A stretch of DNA of 8,482 nucleotides from NCBI GenBank assembly GCA_021790625.1, contig JAJYGL010000066.1, forward strand, positions 1 through 8,482, read 5' to 3'. Shown here piece by piece: positions 1-4,652 of the stretch; the first letter of the stretch is position 1, and every line of letters begins with the position of its first letter. The translations under genes and the position numbers were made by a program. Below the pieces are notes generated by a model, which was not told the origin of the DNA, searched no databases, and worked only from the letters and a program-made list of their open reading frames with translations. Source of the DNA: Pseudomonadota bacterium. GTDB taxonomy: Bacteria; Pseudomonadota; Gammaproteobacteria; Burkholderiales; Sulfuriferulaceae.

Positions 1-381
1 GCGTTGGCGCTGAGCGAACATCTGCCGGAGAATTACCGTCCATTCATGGTGTGTGAACAATGGATGGTCATCAAATGCTATTTCGCGCGGCGGGAAGATT
101 TATGTTTGCAAGAGGCGCGGGCGTTGCTGGATGATCAGGACCACGTCATTCGCCTGTGCATCGCCAAACGGCCGGATTTGACCCCTGACATGATTGAACG
201 TTGCGTGAATGACCGCGATCCGAATGTGCGTCATGCGATCGCTCGTCACGAGCGTCTGACGGCAGAACAACGTGAACGATTGATACGCGACATAGATCCG
301 TTGGTGGCACGGGCTGCCGCCAAGGGCGGCCGCCCGGTGCAGTTCAGACAGCGTCCGGGGCAGGCAAGATTGATTAAATAA
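1..381 (+). CDS. C-terminal part of an LRV (leucine-rich variant) repeat protein, possibly the 4Fe-4S type; 5' end outside window
   Basis: The frame is open from base 1 to the TAA at 379-381. The TTG at 4 is probably not the start, so the gene is called partial. From about window residue 40 on there are roughly 25-residue repeats: LLDDQDHVIRLCIAKRPDLT, then VNDRDPNVRHAIARHERLTA, then a weaker IRDIDPLVARAAAKGG. The pattern (N/D)xDxxVRxxIAxxxxLT is that of leucine-rich variant repeats, which form a helical solenoid. Before the repeats lie cysteines at window residues 18, 26 and 35, with another at 53. LRV proteins known from nitrogen fixers carry an N-terminal 4Fe-4S cluster, so these may be part of a cluster domain, but the true N-terminus is missing. 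Its role is unknown; binding of a partner protein is the usual guess for a repeat protein. It is the only plus-strand gene here and converges on the DUF2892 gene. Confidence 0.72.
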   Translation, partial: ALALSEHLPENYRPFMVCEQWMVIKCYFARREDLCLQEARALLDDQDHVIRLCIAKRPDLTPDMIERCVNDRDPNVRHAIARHERLTAEQRERLIRDIDPLVARAAAKGGRPVQFRQRPGQARLIK

Positions 382-391
382 TGCGTTATTT
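376..391. repeat. AT-only inverted repeat covering both convergent stop codons
   Basis: AAATAA (376-381), loop TGCG, TTATTT (386-391) is a perfect 6-4-6 palindrome. Each arm contains the stop codon of one of the two convergent genes (TAA 379-381 on plus, TAA read from 388-386 on minus). On the plus strand it is followed by TTGTTTTGC. A stem of only A-T pairs is weak, so a bidirectional terminator is possible but not demonstrated. Confidence 0.3.
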
Positions 392-574
392 TGTTTTGCA
401 GGTTTTGATGCCAAAAGGCAGATAAGCCGGACACCAGCCGATGGCGCCGGTGATCAGGGGAACGACGCCGATATAGCCCCAGATACCGACAGTATGGGTG
501 GCTGCCAGCGCAATCAGGGCAATTCCGACGACGATACGGACGATGCGGTCAGGACCGCCAACATTGCAAGCCAT
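386..574 (-). CDS. DUF2892-family small inner-membrane protein (YgaP membrane-domain-like), 62 aa
   Basis: The chosen ATG at 574 has an excellent ribosome binding site (AAAGGAGA at 588-581, 7 nt from the GGAG core). A longer frame back to 628 has no such signal. The protein opens MACNVGGPDRIVRIVVG, typical of the DUF2892 family. It has two hydrophobic segments (about residues 11-25 and 33-47) and the family's CP-x-Y-x-x-x-G motif (C48 to G55), plus Cys3 and Cys59. Relatives include the membrane part of E. coli YgaP, where it is fused to a rhodanese domain; no rhodanese is seen here. The precise function is unknown; the family often occurs near sulfur-transfer genes (family knowledge). It is transcribed alone from a promoter at about 601, with a Crp-type operator in class II position, and ends 4 bp from the convergent LRV gene. 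Confidence 0.88.
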   Translation of the reverse strand: MACNVGGPDRIVRIVVGIALIALAATHTVGIWGYIGVVPLITGAIGWCPAYLPFGIKTCKTK

Positions 575-607
575 GGTGTTTCTCCTTTGGGAATGAACAA
601 CAGACAT

Positions 608-636
608 ATTAGAACACTTTTTCGCCAATTCGTGTG
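608..636 (-). promoter_or_regulatory. Promoter of the DUF2892 gene
   Basis: On the minus strand the hexamer TCTAAT (613-608) matches the -10 consensus at five of six positions. The -35 position at 17-bp spacing (636-631, CACACG) matches poorly and is covered by the neighbouring operator. A weak -35 with a good -10 is typical of activator-dependent promoters. The predicted start at about 601 gives a 5' leader of about 27 nt that includes the strong ribosome binding site. Confidence 0.5.
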
Positions 637-650
637 TGACCTGTGTTACA
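635..650 (-). promoter_or_regulatory. Crp/Fnr-type operator, class II position
   Basis: The plus strand reads TGTGA-CCTGTG-TTACA, which on the minus strand is TGTAA-CACAGG-TCACA. This differs from the Crp consensus TGTGA-N6-TCACA at one arm position, with exact 5-6-5 geometry. Its centre (642.5) is 29.5 bp from the first base of the -10 hexamer (613), equivalent to -41.5, the standard class II activator position. The likely binder is the Crp-family regulator encoded at 748-1398, whose recognition helix keeps the R-E-x-x-x-R pattern that reads TGTGA half-sites in Crp. A genome-encoded second Crp homologue is the alternative. Confidence 0.55.
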
Positions 651-747
651 TAACGTCGATTCGCTTTGAACGGATATGAACCGGACTGGAGCGTTGATTT
701 TTGGCGTGCAGTAACAGGTAGCGAGTTGGGATGGAAGCGGTAGTGAA

Positions 748-1398
748 TTACGGGTTCTCGGCAATCTGGCGCAAGGCACGTGGATCAATGATGTCGATAT
801 GTTCCCGGTTGAGGTGGATGCTGCCGCCGATTTCCAGTCGTTTCAACAGACGGGAGATGATTTCACGCACACTGCCCAATTCTCTGGCCAGTTGTGCGTG
901 GGTGATATGAATGGTACTGCCATGGCCGAGCAGACGGGCAGCAAGGCGGGCTTCCAGAGAACGGAAAGCGACATTTTCGACTTGTTCCATCAGGTCGATG
1001 ACGCGTTCGCTGTACAGCGTGAGGACATAATGGCAGAAGCCGGGGTGTTGCAGGCTGCGCTCGAATTGAGTCGGGTTGAGCTGGTAGAGCAGTGTGTCAG
1101 TTTCGGTTTCTGCTCGTGCCTGATAAGGTGTATGTTGAATCAGACAGGTCGTGCTGATGATGCAGCTTTCTCCCGGTTCGATGCGGTAAAGCTCGATTTC
1201 CCGGCCATTTTCGGATTGCTTGAAGACGCGAATCTGTCCTTTGAGAAGGAGTGGAAAGCCGCGACAGGTATCGCCTTCCTGAAACAGTAGCATTTTGGCT
1301 GGAATGCTAAGTAGTGCATGCTTATCGAGGCTGTCCGTGAAATGCGGCAGACTGGCAAGCACGGGATAATGCGCGATCAACTCATCCTGCGCTGGCAT
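748..1398 (-). CDS. Crp/Fnr-family transcriptional regulator without obvious cAMP-binding residues, 216 aa
   Basis: The protein has a cyclic-nucleotide-binding-type beta-roll (about residues 18-125; LFQEGD at 38-43, LLLKGQIRVF at 50-59), a dimerisation helix (about 128-157) and a Crp-type helix-turn-helix (about 164-190; THAQLARELGSVREIISRLL). R178, E179 and R183 align with Crp R180, E181 and R185, which contact TGTGA half-sites. The cAMP-pocket residues of Crp (E72, R82, S83) have no counterpart in PGESCIISTTCLIQHTPYQA. That segment instead has C79 and C85; C45 and C122 are the other cysteines. The N-terminal FNR cluster cysteines are absent. The start overlaps the end of pdxJ by 17 bp, with AGGA 9 nt upstream, so it is probably co-transcribed and coupled. 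It lies upstream of DUF2892 and is the natural candidate for binding the operator at 635-650. The signal it senses is unknown. Confidence 0.9.
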   Translation of the reverse strand: MPAQDELIAHYPVLASLPHFTDSLDKHALLSIPAKMLLFQEGDTCRGFPLLLKGQIRVFKQSENGREIELYRIEPGESCIISTTCLIQHTPYQARAETETDTLLYQLNPTQFERSLQHPGFCHYVLTLYSERVIDLMEQVENVAFRSLEARLAARLLGHGSTIHITHAQLARELGSVREIISRLLKRLEIGGSIHLNREHIDIIDPRALRQIAENP

Positions 1399-2119
1399 GG
1401 CGAGTTTCCTGCATACGTGATTTCATGTCGGTGACAGCTTGTGTCCAGCCGACAAAAATGGCTTGAGCGACGATGGCGTGACCAATATTGAGCTCACGGA
1501 TGGCAGGAATGGCGGCGATGGCCTGCACGTTGTGATAATGCAATCCGTGACCGGCGTTGACGTGCAACCCAAGACGGTCGGCGTAGTCGACTGCCGCGCG
1601 GATATGGGCCAGTTGCGCCAGTTGTTCAGCACCGTGGGGCGCATCGGCATAGTGGCCGGTATGCAGTTCGATGACAGGCGCGCCACAATGTCGGGCCGCG
1701 TCTATTTGACGCGTATCGGCGTCGATGAACAGCGATACGCGAATGCCGGCCTGAGCCAGTGTTGCGCAGGCGCGACGGATGTGGTCGAAATGTCCGGCAA
1801 CGTCGAGCCCGCCTTCGGTCGTGAGCTCCTGACGGCGTTCGGGAACCAGACAGACGTCATGTGGCCTGATACGGCAGGCGATGTCCAGCATTTCGTCGGT
1901 GACGGCCATTTCCAGATTCATGCGGCAGGTAATCGCTTCGGCAATTTGCGCGACATCGCTATCCTGAATATGGCGGCGATCTTCGCGCAGGTGCAAGGTG
2001 ATGGCATCCGCGCCTGCCATTTCGGCAGTCAGTGCTGCCTGTAACGGGCTGGGATAAACGGTACCGCGTGCTTGACGCAGCGTGGCAATGTGATCGATGT
2101 TGACGCCGAGTAAAATCAT
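1382..2119 (-). CDS. pdxJ: Pyridoxine 5'-phosphate synthase PdxJ, 245 aa
   Basis: PdxJ closes the pyridine ring in the DXP-dependent vitamin B6 pathway: it condenses 1-deoxy-D-xylulose 5-phosphate with 3-amino-2-oxopropyl phosphate to form pyridoxine 5'-phosphate in the cytosol. Family motifs appear in order along a single TIM barrel: GVNIDHIATLRQARG (5-19), LHLREDRRHI (43-52), LVPERR (91-96), TTEGGLD (99-105), SLFIDA (129-134), ELHTG (151-155), NAGHGL (188-193) and ELNIGHAIV (209-217). The length is normal and the gene is complete. The ATG at 2119 gives the canonical N-terminus, though its ribosome binding site is poor (CCTTCTCAAT). In relatives the gene directly follows recO; here a toxin–antitoxin module separates them and pdxJ appears to have its own promoter. 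Its 3' end overlaps the Crp-family gene, in the place usually held by acpS. Confidence 0.97.
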   Translation of the reverse strand: MILLGVNIDHIATLRQARGTVYPSPLQAALTAEMAGADAITLHLREDRRHIQDSDVAQIAEAITCRMNLEMAVTDEMLDIACRIRPHDVCLVPERRQELTTEGGLDVAGHFDHIRRACATLAQAGIRVSLFIDADTRQIDAARHCGAPVIELHTGHYADAPHGAEQLAQLAHIRAAVDYADRLGLHVNAGHGLHYHNVQAIAAIPAIRELNIGHAIVAQAIFVGWTQAVTDMKSRMQETRHASAG

Positions 2120-2151
2120 ATTGAGAAGGCTATCCGTAAAATTTCAGGGGA

Positions 2152-2182
2152 ATTATAGGGCTATTTGCATAACGGGGTTGAA
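2152..2182 (-). promoter_or_regulatory. Probable pdxJ promoter
   Basis: The minus strand carries a perfect TATAAT at 2157-2152, 32 bp before the pdxJ ATG. The best -35 candidate, TTCAAC (2182-2177), is weak and has a 19-bp spacer. Just upstream, 2192-2181 is a T-rich run on this strand that could act as an UP-like element. The position after the toxin gene and its terminator suggests that pdxJ and the Crp-family gene are transcribed independently of recO. Confidence 0.4.
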
Positions 2183-2191
2183 AATAAAAAA

Positions 2192-2269
2192 CTAATTGTT
2201 CGAGTTTCCTTCTCTCGCCCAAGCCATCCAAGCCATCCAAGTCATCCAAGCATGGAATGAAGCTTCCAT
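2192..2269 (-). other. Possible 25-codon reading frame made by a 9-bp repeat; coding status doubtful
   Basis: An ATG at 2269 opens a 25-codon frame ending in TAG (2194-2192). It encodes MEASFHAWMTWMAWMAWA followed by REGNSNN, with Trp-Met-(Thr/Ala) tripeptides coming from the 9-bp repeats. The sequence before the ATG is purine-rich (GGGAAAGAAGATAACC) but has no well-spaced Shine-Dalgarno. The ATG lies in the arm of a hairpin and downstream of a probable terminator. I treat it as a curiosity rather than a gene. Confidence 0.12.
2221..2247. repeat. Three tandem 9-bp repeats (AAGCCATCC)
   Basis: Copies are AAGCCATCC (2221-2229), AAGCCATCC (2230-2238) and AAGTCATCC (2239-2247), followed by a degenerate AAGCATGG. 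They lie between the toxin gene and the pdxJ promoter. Copy number could vary between strains by slippage. Confidence 0.9.
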
Positions 2270-2270
2270 G
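2251..2270. repeat. Perfect 7-6-7 inverted repeat
   Basis: CATGGAA (2251-2257), loop TGAAGC, TTCCATG (2264-2270). It directly follows the 9-bp repeats. No T-run follows on either strand, so it does not look like an intrinsic terminator. It could be a protein-binding palindrome or simply a chance hairpin. Confidence 0.5.
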
Positions 2271-2294
2271 GTTATCTTCTTTCCCTTCTGGCTT

Positions 2295-2316
2295 AAAACC
2301 CTGGCCTGAAGGCCGG
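2295..2316 (-). terminator. Probable intrinsic terminator of the toxin–antitoxin operon
   Basis: In the minus-strand transcript, CCGGCC-TTCA-GGCCAG (2316-2301) forms a 6-bp stem including one G-U pair, then GG and a short U run (TTTT, 2298-2295). It begins 15 bp after the toxin stop codon. An outer pairing, AACCC/GGGTT (2332-2328 with 2301-2297), could compete with or extend it. The U tract is short, so termination may be partial. Confidence 0.45.
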
Positions 2317-2330
2317 TATTGTTTTCCGGG

Positions 2331-2645
2331 TTAACTCAGCATTTCCAGCAACACCGAATGCCACGCTGCCAGTCCGATTTCGCCCATTTTTTCAGCTAAA
2401 CGGCGTTTATCCACCGAGCGAAGTTGATCGAGCAAAATACGCGCTGGCTTACCTGCAAAGGATACCTCCGGGCGACAACCCAGTGGCTGCCCCTGGCTGG
2501 TCAGCGGTGCGATGATGACACGCGGAAGCGCAGCATTCAGATCGTCTGGCGAAATCACCAGCGCGGGGCGCGTTTTTTTGATTTCCGTCCCGATGGTCGG
2601 GTCGAGATTAACCCAATACACCTCACCGCGCCTTACCACGCCCAT
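2331..2645 (-). CDS. MazF/PemK-family toxin (mRNA endoribonuclease), 104 aa
   Basis: The sequence fits the MazF/PemK fold: RRGEVYWVNLDPTIGTEIKK (5-24), then TRPALVISPDDLN (25-37), VIIAPLTSQ (43-51) and LLDQLRSVDKRRL further on. R26 (in TRPA) and T49 (in PLTS) align with the catalytic Arg29 and Thr52 of E. coli MazF, so the enzyme looks intact. Members cleave single-stranded RNA at short sequences and stop growth when the antitoxin is degraded; the cut site cannot be read from sequence. The ATG at 2645 is listed, but GAGGA (2650-2646) touches it directly. A GTG at 2639 has 6-nt spacing and still keeps the whole fold (102 aa), so it is a plausible real start. Either start overlaps the antitoxin stop, giving coupled translation. 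Confidence 0.93.
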   Translation of the reverse strand: MGVVRRGEVYWVNLDPTIGTEIKKTRPALVISPDDLNAALPRVIIAPLTSQGQPLGCRPEVSFAGKPARILLDQLRSVDKRRLAEKMGEIGLAAWHSVLLEMLS

Positions 2646-2872
2646 TCCTCATTGCCTTCATCGACCGGCAAGCTGGACAAGGGCTCCCTGTCCGCATCGG
2701 CCTTGTAGCCATCAAACCAGCCCGCGCGCAAGGCATTCACCGGCACAATCAGCAGGTTTTTTCCTTCCAGTCGAATATCCACTTCATCGCTCATTCCGCA
2801 AGCCGCCAACAAAGCAGCAGGAATAATGATCCCACGAGAATTGCCCACTTTTCTCAAACTGGTTCGCATCAT
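2633..2872 (-). CDS. MazE-like antitoxin, AbrB/SpoVT DNA-binding type, 79 aa
   Basis: Residues 3-44 match a swapped-hairpin AbrB/MazE DNA-binding domain: LRKVGNSRGIIIPAALL (6-22), acidic MSDEVDIRLEG (27-37) and NLLIVP (39-44). The C-terminal part is acidic with aromatics (WFDGY 52-56, EEWAW 75-79), as expected of a flexible segment that threads over the toxin. It neutralises the downstream toxin and, with it, represses the operon. Two ATGs are possible. The strong GGAGG (2880-2876) is 3 nt from the first (2872) and 6 nt from the second (2869), so the second may be used, giving 78 aa. A perfect palindrome covering the promoter lies 15 bp upstream. The gene follows recO by 103 bp and is not part of the usual recO–pdxJ order. 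Confidence 0.92.
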   Translation of the reverse strand: MMRTSLRKVGNSRGIIIPAALLAACGMSDEVDIRLEGKNLLIVPVNALRAGWFDGYKADADREPLSSLPVDEGNEEWAW

Positions 2873-2886
2873 AAGCCTCCATTTAA

Positions 2887-2905
2887 ATTATAACTATGTT
2901 ATAAT
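2887..2905. promoter_or_regulatory. Perfect 8-3-8 palindrome: likely antitoxin operator
   Basis: ATTATAAC-TAT-GTTATAAT is fully symmetric over 19 bp, lies 15 bp upstream of the antitoxin start and contains the -10 region. MazE-type antitoxins commonly autoregulate by binding palindromes over their promoters, so this is the expected operator. The symmetry is directly visible; the binding is inferred. Confidence 0.7.
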
Positions 2906-2924
2906 ATGCGCCCTTTGGCGTCAA
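2896..2924 (-). promoter_or_regulatory. Promoter of the toxin–antitoxin operon
   Basis: On the minus strand TTGACG (2924-2919) matches the -35 consensus at five of six positions. At 17-bp spacing the -10 is TAACAT (2901-2896, four of six). TATAAC at 15-bp spacing (2903-2898) is an alternative. Both -10 options lie within the 19-bp palindrome, so a bound antitoxin would block the promoter. The predicted start at about 2889 leaves a short leader with GGAGG. Confidence 0.5.
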
Positions 2925-2975
2925 ATTTCCACCCATTTTCCCGTCGCAGCCGTGTGGGAATCGATCAGCGCTTTC

Positions 2976-3719
2976 TTATAGTTGTTGCAAATCTTTCAGC
3001 AATTCTCTGGCATGCAGTATTTGCCCGCCCAGATGGTGGTTGATGATGAAGCGCATCAATTGCTTTGCCTGTGCCAGGCTGACCGGATCACTATAGTCGT
3101 GACGGGTCAGGTCGAGGAGTGTTTTTCCACGCACAGGCAGGCCAACGGGAGTCGTGCCGGTATCTTCAGGCGCTGGAATCGCGCCACGTTCACATTGATA
3201 ATGATAGCCGAGTTCGGTACAGATAGGTTGGTTGTGCAGGGCGTCGTGGGTGAAAGGTTGCGCGTAGCCCAGTTCCTGCAGCAGTTGCTGTTCAAACCGG
3301 CGCAGGATGATGGCGCAGTGGTTGGCGGTTTCGGCGGTTGCGAGTTGTTGCAAGGCGTGGTGGTAGTAAGCAAACAGTGCTGGATGCGGGTCGTCACGCG
3401 CCAGCAGTTTCAGCATCAGTTCGTTGATGTAAAAACCACACAATAGCGCCATGCCGCGCGGCGCGAGCAGACCACCTTGCCATTCGGCGCGATGCAAGGT
3501 GCGTAACTCGCTTTTGCCTGACCAGTCCAGCAGCAGCGGCATGAATGCCTGTAATTGCCCGCGCAATGCGGAGTGAGGGCGCCGTGCGCCGCGCGCGACC
3601 AATGGAATCCGGCCATGTTCGGCTGTCCAGCATTCGACAATCAGACTGGTTTCCCGAAACGGGTAGCTGTGCAGAACGAAACCCGGCATGGCCTGAATGC
3701 GGTTGATGGCACGCGACAT
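2976..3719 (-). CDS. recO: DNA repair protein RecO, 247 aa
   Basis: RecO acts with RecR (and RecF) to load RecA onto SSB-coated single-stranded DNA and anneals complementary strands during gap repair. The N-terminal OB fold is recognisable: PGFVLHSYPFRETSLIVECW (12-31), HGRIPLVARGARRPHSALRG and QAFMPLLL. The C-terminal part is the helical RecO domain (LCGFYINELMLKLL; FEQQLLQELGYA). The four-cysteine zinc motif of some RecO proteins is absent, as in many proteobacterial versions. Length is normal. The ATG at 3719 starts 9 bp after the era stop and has no clear ribosome binding site, suggesting re-initiation; M11 (3689) is an alternative start just before the conserved region. It is the last gene of the conserved block before the toxin–antitoxin insertion. 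Confidence 0.96.
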   Translation of the reverse strand: MSRAINRIQAMPGFVLHSYPFRETSLIVECWTAEHGRIPLVARGARRPHSALRGQLQAFMPLLLDWSGKSELRTLHRAEWQGGLLAPRGMALLCGFYINELMLKLLARDDPHPALFAYYHHALQQLATAETANHCAIILRRFEQQLLQELGYAQPFTHDALHNQPICTELGYHYQCERGAIPAPEDTGTTPVGLPVRGKTLLDLTRHDYSDPVSLAQAKQLMRFIINHHLGGQILHARELLKDLQQL

Positions 3720-3728
3720 GGGAGATGG

Positions 3729-4652
3729 TTATTCGTAACCCAACTGGCGCAAACTGCGCTCATTGTCTGCCCAACCGGACTTGACCTTGACCCACAGTTC
3801 CAGGTAGACCTTGCCACCAAACAGTTTTTCCATGTCCAACCGGGCGGCGGTGCCGATTTCTTTCAGCTTGCTGCCTTGCTGACCAATCAGGATGGCTTTG
3901 TGGCTGTCGCGTCCGACCAGAATGGCAGCAAAAATGCGGCGCAGGTTGCCTTCCTGTTCAAATTTTTCAATCACAACGCTGGTGCTATAAGGAATTTCGT
4001 CGCCGGACAGCCGAAATACTTTTTCACGCACCATTTCTGCTGCCAGAAAACGTTCGTTGCGGTCTGTGATGTCGTCGCTATCGAACAGGGGTGCTTGTTG
4101 TGGCAGGAACGGGCGGATTTCCTGCAATAATGCCGGGATATGCTCGTCGTTGCGGGCGGATAGGGGAATCATGGCAGCGAAAGCATGACGCTGGCGCATG
4201 TCATTCAAAAATGGCAGCAAACTGTTTTTGTCTTTAATGGTGTCCAGTTTGTTGATGATTAAAATGACAGGCACGCTGTCGGGCAGTAATTCGAGTACCT
4301 GTTGGTCGCGCTGGTCGAAGTGGGTACCCTCGATGACAAACAAAATCGCATCGGTGCTGTGTACCGCCTCTGTGACGGTTTTGTTCATGCTGCGGTTGAG
4401 CGCGTTGGAAAAACGGGTCTGAAAACCCGGCGTATCAACGAGGATAAATTGGGCATCCTTGGTGGTATGAATGCCATGAATGCGATGGCGAGTGGTTTGC
4501 GCCTTGCGTGAGGTGATGCTGATTTTGCTGCCGACGATGCGGTTGGTCAAGGTGGATTTTCCCACGTTGGGACGGCCGACGATGCCGATGAAACCGGTGC
4601 GGAAATCGGCTTCTTGCTCGCTGTTCGCGTCATGCAGATCATGGTCGGCCAT
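3729..4652 (-). CDS. era: GTPase Era, 307 aa
   Basis: Era binds the 3' end of 16S rRNA and couples GTP hydrolysis to 30S subunit maturation. The GTPase domain shows G1 GRPNVGKS (26-33), G2 region ITSRKAQTTRHRI (46-58), G3 DTPG (73-76), G4 NKLD (134-137) and G5 SAR (165-167). The C-terminal KH domain has GQQG (257-260) as its GxxG loop, followed by KLKEIG. The frame stays open upstream to 4832, but that part is only the overlap with rnc. ATG 4652 is chosen because AGGA (4663-4660) is 7 nt upstream and the resulting length is close to the E. coli protein (about 301 aa). It overlaps the rnc 3' end by 14 bp, so translation is probably coupled. Pairing with rnc is conserved and functionally sensible, since both act on rRNA. 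Confidence 0.98.
   Translation of the reverse strand: MADHDLHDANSEQEADFRTGFIGIVGRPNVGKSTLTNRIVGSKISITSRKAQTTRHRIHGIHTTKDAQFILVDTPGFQTRFSNALNRSMNKTVTEAVHSTDAILFVIEGTHFDQRDQQVLELLPDSVPVILIINKLDTIKDKNSLLPFLNDMRQRHAFAAMIPLSARNDEHIPALLQEIRPFLPQQAPLFDSDDITDRNERFLAAEMVREKVFRLSGDEIPYSTSVVIEKFEQEGNLRRIFAAILVGRDSHKAILIGQQGSKLKEIGTAARLDMEKLFGGKVYLELWVKVKSGWADNERSLRQLGYE

Noticed and set aside
575..628. 18-residue N-terminal extension of the DUF2892 protein
   Set aside because: The strong AAAGGAGA serves the ATG at 574, and the predicted transcription start (about 601) lies inside the extension.
651..747. Terminator or small RNA between the Crp-family gene and its downstream operator
   Set aside because: I found only a GAACGG/GAACCG near-direct repeat; there is no GC-rich stem followed by a T-run and no coding frame with a ribosome binding site.
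799..1290. 163-codon open frame on the plus strand
   Set aside because: It is antisense to the Crp-family regulator and has no family resemblance; high-GC shadow.
1439..2044. 201-codon open frame on the plus strand
   Set aside because: It is antisense to pdxJ, which has all family motifs; the frame shows no recognisable domain.
2221..2255. Possible CRISPR array or satellite
   Set aside because: The 9-bp units are directly tandem without spacers and only three copies exist.
2925..2975. Intrinsic terminator after recO
   Set aside because: No stem with a U tract is visible in the minus-strand transcript, so read-through into the toxin–antitoxin operon cannot be excluded.
3555..4130. 191-codon open frame on the plus strand
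   Set aside because: It spans antisense of both recO and era, which are unambiguous.
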